Assembly: GCA_047967505.1 (NCBI GenBank) | Contig: CM106540.1 | Direction: 5' to 3' (one strand) | DNA from: Dipteris shenzhenensis | Lineage: Eukaryota; Polypodiophyta; Polypodiopsida; Gleicheniales | DNA length: 64,000 nt | In this document: positions 51,121 to 62,225 of the stretch, piece by piece | Position numbering within the stretch: position 1 is the stretch's first letter | How the letters are laid out: each line of letters opens with the position of its first letter | The notes under the pieces: generated by a model | The model's database searches: none | The model's input: only the letters and a program-made list of their open reading frames with translations | What the model was told of the DNA's origin: nothing | Made by a program: the position numbers and the translations under genes

Positions 51121-54100
51121 ATGGTGAGTTGAGAGTCTAGAAGCTGTGATAAATGGACATTCCTACCTCCACTTTATTCTTTAACTAGGACTCTAGTGTT
51201 ATCCCTCATGGCTAGGGATATGGAGAAAGACAAGGGGAAAGAGAGGCCCAAAGACAACAAAGACATAAGAAAACCAAAAGGTACCAAGGACCAATTCAAC
51301 ACAAGGTTCACTTGCAAAGGAATTAGGTCGATAGCACTACCACACATCATGATGCCTCTACTTTAGCCTCTTGGTGACTCCCCTCGACCTAAGGCCCCTT
51401 AAATGGTCCCTCTTGACTCACCCCAATTTTTGACTCTATGCCCTCTCTACTCACACAGTGTATTCTCTCCCCCCCTTAGGTCACACCCCTTGGGATATCC
51501 ATGCTGTTCTAGTTTCTCTTCAACTCATATTTTTCAAGCCACTTCCATGCTATGTGCTTAGCCATCATAGTAGCCTATGGCCTCTCTAAACATCCTACAA
51601 TATCTACAACAACTCCTCATGGAGACATGTGGGCCCTAAATGGAGCATCAAAGATAGATAGATACCCTGAGGTGTGATTTCCTCAGGCAAAGGCCATTAA
51701 TCTCAGAAAGAAGGTAGAGGACCATTGATGTCAAGCAAAGGTAGCCATAAGGAGCAACCTAGTGGTAGAGGAGCATATTCCCATGATGCAAACGGCTATC
51801 AAGGAGGCCTCTAAGTGGGTGGATGTTGTGAAAATGAGCTCGCAAAGGCAACGGTTTTAGCCACCTTACTTGAGTAATAGTAGAGAGCCAATAAGGCTCT
51901 CAACATCAATGTTTGATTCCATGCACCAACTTCGCCGTATCAAATGCTACCACTTTTATGACCAAGTGGAGGTGCTAGAGCATGGCATTGAGAGGGTCTG
52001 ATTGGTCTATGAGACCTCTAGAGATCATCCCTCCTTGATACATTTTACAGACACCCATTTTCTCTACTAGTGTCATTATGCATAGCTCGCCAAGATCACA
52101 CACTTGTCACATGGATGATGATCTTATTCCTTTGCATGTAGGTGAGAGGTGAGCCCTCCTACAATAGTGGGATGCCACAGGGGATGTTGGCATTGGTATA
52201 CAAGGGTTGGATCTTGAGTGGCCCTAAGCAAGGCACACCTACCTACTAAGGAGATAGGGGCTATGAAACTCATAAGACCAAGATTGTGCCCTATATCATT
52301 TGGTATTGTAATGAAACCTTCTGGTTAGAGCTAGGGAGATTCTTAAAGCCATAGACAAGATGAGACATTGTCTTCTCTAGTCTCCGGGTACACTCTCTGG
52401 GTACACTAGGGAGTTAGCCTATTGGGATGAGAGCAGAGAGGTAGGAGGAGTATGAGGATCTGGCTAGGTCGTGATTCTATACAAATCATCTCTCACTGAG
52501 ATGATCACCGTGGAGCAATGCAATCCACATGCTAGATTCCTTTATATTTAGATTAGGAGTACTACATCAAAGGATACCTTCATCGCAATTTGTTGTTTTC
52601 CCTTGGAGGCCTCACATTTACCAAGGAGCTCTGAGAGGGGGGGAGAGGTAGCTCCATATGCTATCTCATATATCATGGATTTTTTGAGTCATTGGGAAGT
52701 TCTCCTTCTTGGACACTTTAATGCCAGGTATCGATCATTGATTTTAGCATGACTCGATTCTATTGCGTGATATCGATTAACATGAGGTAGGCACCTCTTG
52801 GATTTTGTAGACTAATGAGCCCTAGTCACCTCACATGGATGCATGATCTAATTATCTAAAAGGGTCTTGAGGGATGGCCCTCTTCCGGTGGGCTCACGTG
52901 TTTCCCACATGGACAAGGGTCTAGTGTAGCTGACTATCTCAAAGGATCCCCTACCTTCACCTCTCTTATCACAAGCTTATCTATCCCTTTGCCCCCTATT
53001 AGAGTTGACCATACATACCTTTTCTTAAGCTTATGGATCCCACTCCCACCAAAAGCACATCCCATGGTTTCTGGACAAGTGGGGCATTAATTGCTCTACC
53101 AGTTGCAACATATGAGTATCTAAATTCCAGTTTGAGTTTTTTGTTTGTGATTCCTAGATTCCCCAATGCTAACTCTTGGTTGGTGATTCTTACTCTTGCT
53201 ATGGGTGTCTTGGGTGTGTTTCGACCACTCTAGTCTGAGTAGAGAAAAAAGGCATTGCTCCTAACAAATGAGCTAGGTGTGAGGATAAACTCAACTAATG
53301 AATGCTTGCTCTGTCTATGGGTGTCTTTAGGCGTTTTTCAATGGATTCAATTTCGGCTAGAGAAAAAAGGTGTTGCTCCTAGTGACCAAGTATACCCTCA
53401 TGCTAACATTAACTCAGTTGCTAAATGCCCATTCTTGCTATGGGTGTTGCTAAATGCCCACTCTTGCTATGGGTGTCTGGAGACGTTTTTTGAAGGATTC
53501 GTTCCTCATGCCTAGACCCTTAACACTACTATCCCAATCTATAAGGTAGGGAATCACTTGAGTCTAAGAAAACTATGAGAGCATCATGATCAAACATGTT
53601 ATATCCAAGATTTATGCATCAACACTTGACACTTAGGCTAGTCATTTTGCGGAGTGTGAGGAATTCAAAACTACAGGCCAAGTACGTTTTTGAGCATGTC
53701 ATGCAACATTAGACTGCATTTTCACACTAAGAGCTATCATTGACGACACCCGAGCATGGAAGCAGAGAGATTACTATTGCTTTGTGGATTTCTTTAAAAA
53801 TTTGAAATAGTACCATAAGCTAGACTATTCAAATGACTCCTTGATCTAGGATATAGTCGGGAGATCATTTGGGTAGTTCGGACACTATATGAGCATGTAT
53901 CAGGTAGAGTCAGGACATCAACTGGGTGGACAAAGGGGATCATAAGCATGATTGGGGTTAAACAAGGTCATCTTTTGACACCGACCTTGTTTGGCCTATA
54001 CATTGATGAGCTCTAGTTCTTCATCAAGATGTTGGGAGGAGTAGGTTCACCCTTACCTGATTCCCTAATCTCAATTCTATGATACACAAGTGATGTGGTT

Positions 54101-54467
54101 CTACTCTCCTCATCAGCCAAGGGTCTGTAGTGGCATTTGAATGCACTCCAATCTTTTTAAGAGCACATGATTTGAAGGTCAACCTAGGTAAAACCAAGGT
54201 GATGAATCAATACATCTCAAGTAGCTGCACATTGAGGGAAGTTTCCCTTCGCTAGGGCACCAATGGAGATTGTTGCATCCTTTACATACTTGGGTCCTAT
54301 TCTCAGGCCAGACCTTCACAATGCAACGAGCCATGCAACCTCATTTGAATAGAGGATATGCCACAATAGCCATACTCGAGCGTAAGTGCTTTTACTTACA
54401 TTTATAGGACATTAGAACCAAGTCTTTTCTCTTTGACTCGCTTGTTTGTCTAGCTAGGAGATTTACC
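51121..54467 (+). mobile_element. LINE B, degenerate, 5' and RT portions
   Basis: The front part (51.1-52.1 kb) is highly decayed and may be ORF1 plus the start of the endonuclease. Endonuclease-like scraps follow (LLGHFNARY near 52,705, matching GDFNA). RT motifs are recognisable across several frames: FTLRAIIDDTRAW type at about 53,715, YYCFVDFFK, RTSTGWTKGIISMIGVKQGH, PTLFGLYIDEL, and DVVLLSSSAKGL. The family is close to LINE A. Many stops and frameshifts show long inactivity. It is interrupted at 54,467 by a solo LTR and continues at 55,204. Confidence 0.75.
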
Positions 54468-55198
54468 TGTAAGAAAAAAATACAACATCTGTGCTCCACA
54501 GATAATAGGATCTCGTATGCAAGAGAGAAAAACAGATAGTATGGAGAATCAAAAATTTGATTAATGTAAAACTAATACAATAGATGGCGTTGCCTCCCAG
54601 CCGTGCGCTCCTATGAGAGAAGCTTTGATGGCATGCTGGAAACAGTAGAGGATGGAGGCTGGATGCTAAGGAATCAGGGTTGCTGTAGCAGCGATAATGA
54701 TGGGCTTCACGGGCTTGCTCTTATATAGCCACCAGTCGTAGTCGGTTAGACCCAATTGAGTGACTGACCCAGTCCGCCCAAAACGGTCGATTGGGGGTCG
54801 GTCCCAAAATAGGCCACGGACCACTCGATAGAACCGTGGCACAAAATAGAGCAACTAACCTACGGTTATTGTTCGGCTCAGAGCCATCCGGGATCATCTG
54901 GGGCTCCAAACGGCCCCGCAACCCGAGAGTGGGCTGCCCCATGAAATGCTCCGTCTACCCTCAATGCAGTCAGCCATGGGATGCCTTCCCGCACTTGCAT
55001 GTAGCCTAGTTGGCAGTGTACCAACTCTATCTGAAGTCGTCCAGCCATCAGGCCACACATGGCCCCCATCTGGTGTCCAAACCAGGACCTACCGGATAAC
55101 CGAGCTACTCAAATGCCTTCTCCTCATATGGGGGCCTTACAAGTAGAGTTAGCTGGTTCCTGCGTAGTTACACAAGAGTGGAGCATTGATATCTAACA
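54468..55198 (-). mobile_element. Solo LTR inserted in LINE B
   Basis: Read on the minus strand this 731-bp segment begins TGTTAGATATCAATGCTCC and ends TTTTTTTCTTACA, with the TG...CA borders of an LTR. A TATA box (CTATATAAG) lies at about 54,720-54,728 on -. The flanks are TTACC (54,463-54,467) and GTACC (55,199-55,203), a 5-bp target duplication with one mismatch. LINE coding resumes on the far side (EVPLWDRS, then PLVPHHILLVEFG). No internal retrotransposon sequence is left, so this is a solo LTR made by LTR-LTR recombination. Confidence 0.85.
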
Positions 55199-55203
55199 GT
55201 ACC

Positions 55204-55550
55204 GAAGTCCCTTTTGTGGGATAGATCTATTGTGGTCCCAAATAGAGGGACTACATGTTCTGCTTCTTGCTCGGTAATCCGTAGCAAGCCATTAGTCCCA
55301 CATCATATTCTACTAGTAGAGTTTGGGGTTGCCCTCCAAGCTTTCAGGTGGTCATTTATCTACATAGAGTCAAGGACTATGGCACATGGATGGTTTGCGT
55401 GTTTGGGACTACGTATGGGCAGATTGCCACCATTTTGTATAGCCTTGAGGCTCCATCCATTCTACTCACTTATCACAATGTGAACCATGTCATCAGAGAG
55501 GATTTATTACAGCTCCACACGTTCAAGACTTTCGATAAAACCTAGATTTT
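55204..55550 (+). pseudogene. LINE B, RT C-terminal portion after the solo LTR
   Basis: Frames CSVIRSKPLVPHHILLVEFG and VIYLHRVKDYGTWM match the region after the RT domain of plant LINEs (EVWG, then PYEIMLLETG, then a helical segment). They continue LINE B from SLVCLARRFT at 54,465. This confirms that the LTR split one element. Confidence 0.7.
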
Positions 55551-55689
55551 AAAGAGATCATTCCTTGTGGATCTCAAAGGAGATGGTTTACTAAACCATT
55601 GGGCTACACTCAAATCCATCCCTCACATGCACTCAAGATCTCGATTGGGTAGTTCACACCCTCTACCCGTCTTTTCTTAATTCGTAGCT

Positions 55690-56130
55690 TATGGAAGATA
55701 CCCATGAGGGACGGATCTACACTTCATGCAATATAAAGGAGACAACCGAGAGAGGAGCAATTCACATTCAGATGCCCTATGTACTATGAGATGATTGGAG
55801 TTGCTTGCATAAAACGAAGACACACTAATGATCCATTGTGCTAAGAAGCTCAATCGCTGCAGGGGAAGGCCCAATCCATCGTGTAATAGCCTTCTCAAAA
55901 TCCAAGAGAAGGATTGAAAGAGACTGTACTTATAGTGAGCCCAATCGATGGCCTCTCGAGAAGTGAAAACCTTGCTCAACCATTAGATTGTTGGCCTCAT
56001 GGCAAGAAGCCAAAGCTGTAGCAAGGGAGGAGTCTTTAGCAACAACTAGTAGATGGGCATTGACATGGATGCCAAAATTGTTGTCGGTAGGGAATCTCTA
56101 GGCAGGATGAAATGGCACACATGCGGGAGC
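55690..56130 (-). pseudogene. LINE C, RT fragment on the minus strand
   Basis: On - the residues KVFTSREAIDWAHYKYSLF followed, after a frame change, by LLLDFEKA resemble the LINE RT segment in which an EALDWA stretch precedes a LDFEKAFD motif (RT domain A). The surroundings hold no other motif that I can name. It is a short decayed fragment of a second LINE lineage. Confidence 0.55.
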
Positions 56131-57460
56131 CGTCATCAAGCACAAGAAGCCCTACACCGGCCTGTTGACTTGGCAACAGAGTTAAGGGTGTTTACAGGCA
56201 TGCACATGGGTTGAGATTGCCAGCGCATGTCCACCCCAGGGCCGAGATGCATTCAATGCAACATGGATGGGCATGGGTTGGTGTAGTGTGTAAGCACCCT
56301 AAGAGCTCGAGCAGTCGCACGAGCCCCAGAGTTCGCAAATCTACAAAAAATCGGTGCATGGCAGGGTGGGAGAAGCACTTTGTGTTGGCACCCCTCTCCT
56401 TGAAAGGAGGGGAGGCGCGGCCTCAAGCCACCACCCCTTCAGTGTGACAATTAGATACGTGTGGCGGCATTGAGCGTTGAACAAATACGTGCATACCAAA
56501 CGTGTCACTAATGTGGTGGGTGCGGGTGACTGCGTGCTAAGGTGGCAAAGTGACGTGTGTGTGTGTGCACGCGCGCACGAGGGTGAAGTGGAGCCAGGTG
56601 TTGCAAAATGATGATGAAGGGAAGTGACGTGTGAGGGAGGGGGCAATATCCGGTGGCTGATATTTGAAGGGATTGGGGTGAGGAAGAGCAGTTAAGGTGA
56701 TGTTTTTCTGTGAAGAAGAAGAAGAAGAAGATGGGCCTGGAGAAGCTCTCCATAGCTGACCTCCATAGCCATCACTGTCTCACCTCTACCTCCTTTGCCT
56801 CCCCCTCTCGCTTCCCTCCCGGTCCCTCTCGCTTGCCCTCCCTCACCACCGCTGCTCGCTCCTCCCATGGCCGCTTTCTCAGGTTCGCCTTCAATCACTT
56901 CTATTGTACTTACTGCATTCCAGTACGGTTGTACATTTGAGCTCCGAGTCAGACGACTGAAAACAAGACTGCAATGAACAAGGGGTTTCTTCTGCCATTC
57001 CAGCAGCACAAGATTGAAACATAGCCTGCAATCATAGCGTAGCATGAATCGCTGCTTTCACACGTGAGCTGCTTCAATCCTCTTCGCCTTCCATAGCTCG
57101 CGGACATTTTGGAGATACAATAGGAATGCCATCATTTTCTCGTCTAGGCCCGTCTTTCAAATTAACGTAATTTTTTGTACGGGATGCGACGTTGTTACAG
57201 GAAGCAAGATATCGCGAAAAATGGAGACTTGCGGGACCTAAAAAAATGAGTTCCCACGTTGATTTACATGACACTTTGCTCGACTTTTTTCGCTTTTGTC
57301 GATAGCAAGTGATTGCTTTTGCTGGGTGCAGTCTAGCTCCTGTTTAATATTATCTGGATAAATATAGTGGCACGAGCTATTCCTCTGGTGAGAACTTGCT
57401 GGCTGATGAGCTTTCTGCAATGGCGTGGTGTGTCATATCATCACATGTAAAAGTTAGATT
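56131..57460. other. Mostly unassigned, with one exon-like segment
   Basis: No repeats or domains are recognised, apart from a (GT)n run near 56,553-56,567. The part 56,470-57,250 is less repetitive than its surroundings. See the separate candidate exon at 56,731. Confidence 0.35.
56731..56882 (+). other. Candidate first coding exon with transit-peptide-like N-terminus
   Basis: An ATG after a GAAGAAGAAGAAG leader opens a frame MGLEKLSIADLHSHHCLTST, then Ser/Pro/Arg-rich residues with few acidic ones, up to a possible donor CTCAG/GTTCGC. This composition is typical of plastid or mitochondrial targeting peptides. No downstream exon is identified, so this may be chance or a gene relic. Confidence 0.25.
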
Positions 57461-58380
57461 CTTTTGAGAGTTGACTTCGCAAACATCAAATCTAGTGCCT
57501 GTGTATGAACGCATCTTTCTAGCTACCTTTACTAGACAAAGTACTACTCGATTCAAATTCAATGCCGAGTAACAGAAAGGGCAAGATCATCAACAGATAC
57601 AACAGTTACTTCAATTCATTCAACGTACAATCTTTGATTGTATAGAATTATGATCTGATTTAGACTCGGTTCGACCCACTTCTTGAAGATAATAATTAAT
57701 GCCTATACCATGCATGGGGAGGGGGTCTCAGGCCATTCAAAGCTTTCGTCAGCTTGCGTACTAGATGCTCTTTGCCTTAAGTCTTTGAAAAGACCATTTA
57801 GAAACTTTGAGGCTAGACAAAGCTTTCTTCAGCTTCTGTACATATATTATTTGCCCTTTGCGATGAACCTTGGTGGCTGTTACTAAAGTATATCATCTTT
57901 TATAAACCATTTAGAAAGGTATCATTCACATCAAGTTGAAATTATTTTAAGTGGAAATGAGGGCGAGAGCAACTGTAGTACTTGTTTTCGTGACAGAAGT
58001 GAAAGTCTCAATACATTCTTTATGTGAGTAGCCCTTACCTTATGCCGCTCCTAGGTTCCATTGTCTTCGTTTTTAATCTTGTGGATCCTTTCTCCTTGTT
58101 TGCCTTGTACGCTCTTCCTTCATTGTCCACCATTGCTCTTGACTAGGTAATTCCTCATAAAACTCTAGCTCTTATGTGGTCATACTACAAGACATGAGTG
58201 AAAGTTTGTGGCATACCCATGGACCATTCTAACTTATCTCCCCTTCTTTGGCGTGCCCTTGTTCTTTTTTGTGATGACTCTTTATTGTCCACATATTGTA
58301 CTTCATGTGGGATATTTTTAACGTAAAGCCATTGCTTTTATCAAACTAAGATACATCATTCTGTCGCATCACGAAGCTAA
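57461..58380. other. Unassigned AT-rich sequence
   Basis: Two similar words (AAAGCTTTCGTCAGCTTGCG and AAAGCTTTCTTCAGCTTCTG) lie at 57,740 and 57,818, hinting at a local duplication of about 78 bp. The part after 57,900 may belong to the copia remnant that follows. Confidence 0.35.
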
Positions 58381-59085
58381 TGAACGAGAAGAAAATGGAA
58401 CCCGTTGTTTTGCGGAAGAGCCTTCATTTGGTGTTGGTGAATTGGAACCTAAGTGTCCTAGATGGTACTATGAGATTGCTAAAGAAGGTTTAATTACAAG
58501 ATGAACCCTCCACGAGTGAGGATGGACTTTTGAGGTCTCCTAGGGTCAAAAGGGCTCGTGATAGGCTCAACGTAAGCTGTGCTCTGTTGTCAACCATTAG
58601 AGACGTATTTGAGCTTGAAGCCAGTGATAATTTTATATAGTAAGAGCCATGAAAGAGGTGATACTATCATATAGGCCAAAACTTGGACTAGTAAATTTAC
58701 CACTAAACAAGATTTTCATTGGCAATAGAAGAATCTACTGAACAAAGCAAAGAGTGATGGATGTATTGAGAAGTCCAAAGCGAGATTGGTAAAATGTATA
58801 TGCCCAAAAGGCGGGCATAGAATATGATGAAAGATTTTGCTATAATGATGGAACCTTATCGTCCGTTGCAGCATCATACCAAATATGATAGCTTATACTT
58901 TTTGTCACACATTATGGCTGGCTTGACATTGGGAGATCGTTGCTTAATGGATATCTGAAATTGTAGGTATACATGCAGCAACCTTGTGGATTCGAGGTGA
59001 AGGGTAAGGAAGGAAAAGTCTATAAGCTAAAGAAAGATTTAAATAAATCAAAACAAACATGTCATTCAGGAGTAATGCAGAGTTG
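58381..59085 (+). pseudogene. copia B reverse transcriptase remnant
   Basis: Across shifting frames the order is KSDGCIEKSKARLV, KGGHRI, DERFCYNDGTLSSVA, then QQPCGFEVKGKEGKVYKLKK. This follows the copia RT order [44 protein letters not shown]. It is far more decayed than copia A. Confidence 0.7.
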
Positions 59086-60345
59086 AGTCCTGTTGGGCAA
59101 GCTTATTGTGTGAGGCCTCTCGGGGCCATCGAAGCTCCTTTAGAGTGGGTGGTTGGGAAATGATAGGCTATACAGAGGTGGAATCTCACGAAGTGCTTCT
59201 CACACTCTTTGACGACATGGAACTTGATGAGGAAATGCACTTGGTTGAGAGCTTATCTAGCGGCAGCCACTCATTTGGCACCTCGAGGTTTGAGTTTTGG
59301 AGGCGACCATCTTGGGCGTAAGAAGCACATTAGTTGGGGTATAGTGGGACAGTAGGCAACCCTATCCGTGGGGACTCAAAGCTGACTCTAGCTCAAAAGT
59401 TGAATTGCCTCAATGCTTTGATGCATATGAGAGGGGTTAGATGTTGGATAGAGGAGGTGGGGTTAGATGTTGGTACATCGAGGCAACTAGTTAGAGGCAT
59501 GGGGCAAGGGCATGAGTCATGCACATGAGGACCTCCCGACATTTTGGATTGGATAGGTCTCTAGGATTGTAGTCTCTCTCCTAGGATTGTGGAAATGTCG
59601 TTCCCCTTAGAGAGGTGCAATGGGATCCATTTTGACCTTCTGAGACATGACCACATAGGTTATTTCTTCTCATACATCACCAATAGTGATAGAGGATTGT
59701 TGCTAGGGGCATCCCCTTGGACGTCCACATCCGAGAGGCTGGTACTAACACATGGCTCCTGATGAGCCGCCAGCCATTGCAAATTTTCTACTTTTAGCTA
59801 GTGATAAATGGTGGACCTTTTCCATGGGCCCCTAACTAGAGCAAATAAGGAGGTATGACACTAATCGCTGAACGACATGAGTCATGGAGACGATCTTCCA
59901 TTGCTTGTGGGGCTTCCCTTTGGCATAGAGAATCTAGTTTTGTTGGTTCAAGATCATATTATGTGAGAGATGCATTCAACATGTGCTCACTTGGGGGATG
60001 ATAGTCTGGCTCTTAAAGTGGAGGCATGCCTTCCCCATAAAAGTGGTATCCTTACTCGCTTAGTGAGTGTGGAGTTCGTCACATGTGAAGAGATTCATGA
60101 TAACACTCACTTCCTCTAGACAATGGTCCCAAGTTTTTTGGAGGATAGTATTTGAAACTTTTAGGGAGATAACCTTATGATGGAGGGCAACAGATCCGGA
60201 TCGTTGCCTCTCTCCTCAACATAGGTTGGACATATGTATCTTGGGCTTGATTAAGGAGCAAGGTACCGATGGTTCTAGAAAGACCATCAGGTGTCATTAG
60301 CACTATGCAAGGCTTAAAGTGCAAGCCCCAAAAAAAAAAAGGGCT
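59086..60345. other. Unassigned, probably decayed retroelement sequence
   Basis: Open frames at 59,106-59,321 and 59,334-59,528 (+) show no known domain. Around 59,890-60,040 a frame containing IFHCLWGFPLA resembles the zinc-binding C-terminus of LINE RTs, but the match is short. A poly-A run (60,330-60,340) could be an old retrotransposon tail. Confidence 0.35.
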
Positions 60346-61150
60346 TTAAGTGCGAGTAGAAGGGGTGCGTGGAAAAGGTGCTGAAAATCCTAGCAATCCC
60401 CTTCTAAATGATTGTTGCCTTTTTATAGCCCATAAGCAATGCTGAACTGATCCCATTGCAGAGTGGCAACGAAGACACGTGGAATCTGCTCCAAACCGGG
60501 ATCTCCACAATTTAACTGCAATCCCACCATGAATGAAAGCCAAAAGAAAAGAGTGATCTTTCTATTCCTGTGGGATTTCCAGAGACTCCTCTAGGAAACT
60601 TTCTGCAAATCAGCAAAAATCTGAAAATTCTCCCAATGTGAGGAGCTCTGGAAGGTCTCCAACCTGTGCAAGTGATCTGAAATCTCCTGGCATTACTTAC
60701 CATGTAACAAAAGAAGGGGAGACTCTTCTCTCGATGCCCTTTGTCAATCTATTCCCATTCTCCTGGGTTCCACTGTAGATACTTGATTGGGGCCCCACCA
60801 TAGAGCCATCAATCTCCATGAACCCAAGGCCAAGAGAAGTGGATCAGGGTCTAGGTGCCATGCTCCATAATCCACACCATGCTCCACAAAGCCAATGACC
60901 CTGATAGGCGGGAAAGCAATTCCCGAAAGAACATCATCTGAAGATCTAGACAGCTTGCCTCCCATCTGGATATCGAAAACCAAGGCATCCTCGTGTGGTC
61001 GTGGCAAAGCAATAATCTGAAAATGAATGCCTAATCTTGAGAAGGCTCCCATCCAAGTGGTACAAGAAATAGGTATATCATCCGTGTCGATCCAATCCAG
61101 TTTGGAATGGCTGCATCAATTTGCCGAATCCTTCCGGCACTTCCTCTGAG
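60346..61150 (-). pseudogene. Possible LINE-related fragment with zinc-finger-like motif
   Basis: On - the frame at 60,744-61,052 (MGAFSRLGIHFQIIALPRPH) is followed by one at 60,346-60,543 with CLRCHSAMGSVQHCLWAIKR. The latter fits the spacing of a LINE-type zf-RVT (CxxC, then HCLW). I cannot assign the first frame. The two could be parts of one decayed LINE or of different origin. Confidence 0.35.
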
Positions 61151-61321
61151 ATGACTCACTACTTGCAATTTTTAACCTCAGGAAGCTTTCTGAAAGCTTT
61201 CCAACATCCTACGGAGGAAGTAGGGCCTCTCTCCTATCTCGGCCACTGCATATAATGTGACTTTCCTAGTGGCTTGCCATGCTCCTCGAGTACGCTATCA
61301 TTCCACATGACTAGTTGCTTG

Positions 61322-61663
61322 TTGTAATGAAGGGGGAAAGGGGCTATTCTAGAGGCCCTTTAGAGCCCTTTTAGCCTTTTAGGTGGGAAATGTGGAGGGA
61401 CTATATAAGTCCCCATCCACCCTCATTGTTCATTTTTCGATGTGACATCTAATCCCATCTACTCCCCTTTCTCCTTCCTGCTACCTGCTGCCTACTCTCT
61501 TTCTCACCCTCTCTCCTTCCTGCGCCCACTCTCTCTCTCTCTTTTCCCTACCTCATTTCTCTCCCTCTCTCTCTCCTACCCCTTCTCCTCTCTTCTCGCC
61601 TATCTCTCTCTCCTACTCTCCTATTTCCCCCTTCTCCAATTCTGCCCCTACCCCTTTGTTACA
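61322..61663 (+). repeat. 5' LTR of gypsy chromovirus B
   Basis: The segment starts TGTAATGAAGG and ends TTTGTTACA, giving matching TGTAA...TTACA ends. It holds a TATA box (CTATATAAG, 61,401-61,409) and a CT-rich leader (61,470-61,640). The primer-binding site follows after one base. The 3' LTR is outside the window. Confidence 0.75.
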
Positions 61664-61664
61664 T

Positions 61665-61676
61665 TGGTATCAGAGC
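61665..61676 (+). other. Primer-binding site (tRNA-iMet)
   Basis: TGGTATCAGAGC is complementary to the 3' end of plant initiator tRNA-Met. It follows the LTR by one base and fixes the element's orientation. Confidence 0.88.
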
Positions 61677-62225
61677 ACTTTCCTTGGGCCTTGTACCCAT
61701 TGCCCCTTCATTGCGGTAAACGAAGGAAAGCCATCTGGACAGAAAATGGCCAAAGGAAATCCTTGCCCGCACGAATACTACTGATGCACAATGGGGACAT
61801 GCATAATCACTTGCGTCGCCTGTGAGCCTTCCCACACCCTCAACGCTCGTGAGCCTTCCCTCACCCACAACGCCCATTCATCCATGCTGCCACTCCTGCC
61901 CGATCTTTGCCCAATCTTGTGTCACCGTGCAATCGGTACTCTTGTGCGCCCATGCCGCTTGCAAACACCGTAGCCTAAAACTTATTAATTCTTAGGTTAG
62001 ATTTTCACCAAAGTTAGTTTAGGTGAGTCGGTTAGGTTAGGTTTATCTCTAGTTAGGTTTAGTAGGTCTAGTTAGGTAGCTTGGGTTTAGCTAGAGGGTT
62101 AGGTTAGCCTAAGTCAGTGCCCTAACAATCCTAGTAGTCTTAGGTTAGGGCTGTCATAACTGTCCTAGGTGACTTAGGACCCCTCCCCCCCTTCAAAAAG
62201 AAAAAAAGAGAGAGGGGCAAAAAGC
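61677..62225 (+). other. Internal gap of gypsy B with TTAGG-like repeats
   Basis: Between the PBS and the RT there is no recognisable gag or protease. From 61,985 to 62,150 the sequence is a loose repeat of TTAGGTTAG and GTTTAGTAGG words. It is not the plant telomere repeat TTTAGGG. The missing gag implies a large internal deletion or replacement. Confidence 0.6.

Noticed and set aside
61985-62150. Interstitial telomere array from TTAGGTTAGG words
   Set aside because: The repeats are irregular and do not match the plant TTTAGGG unit.
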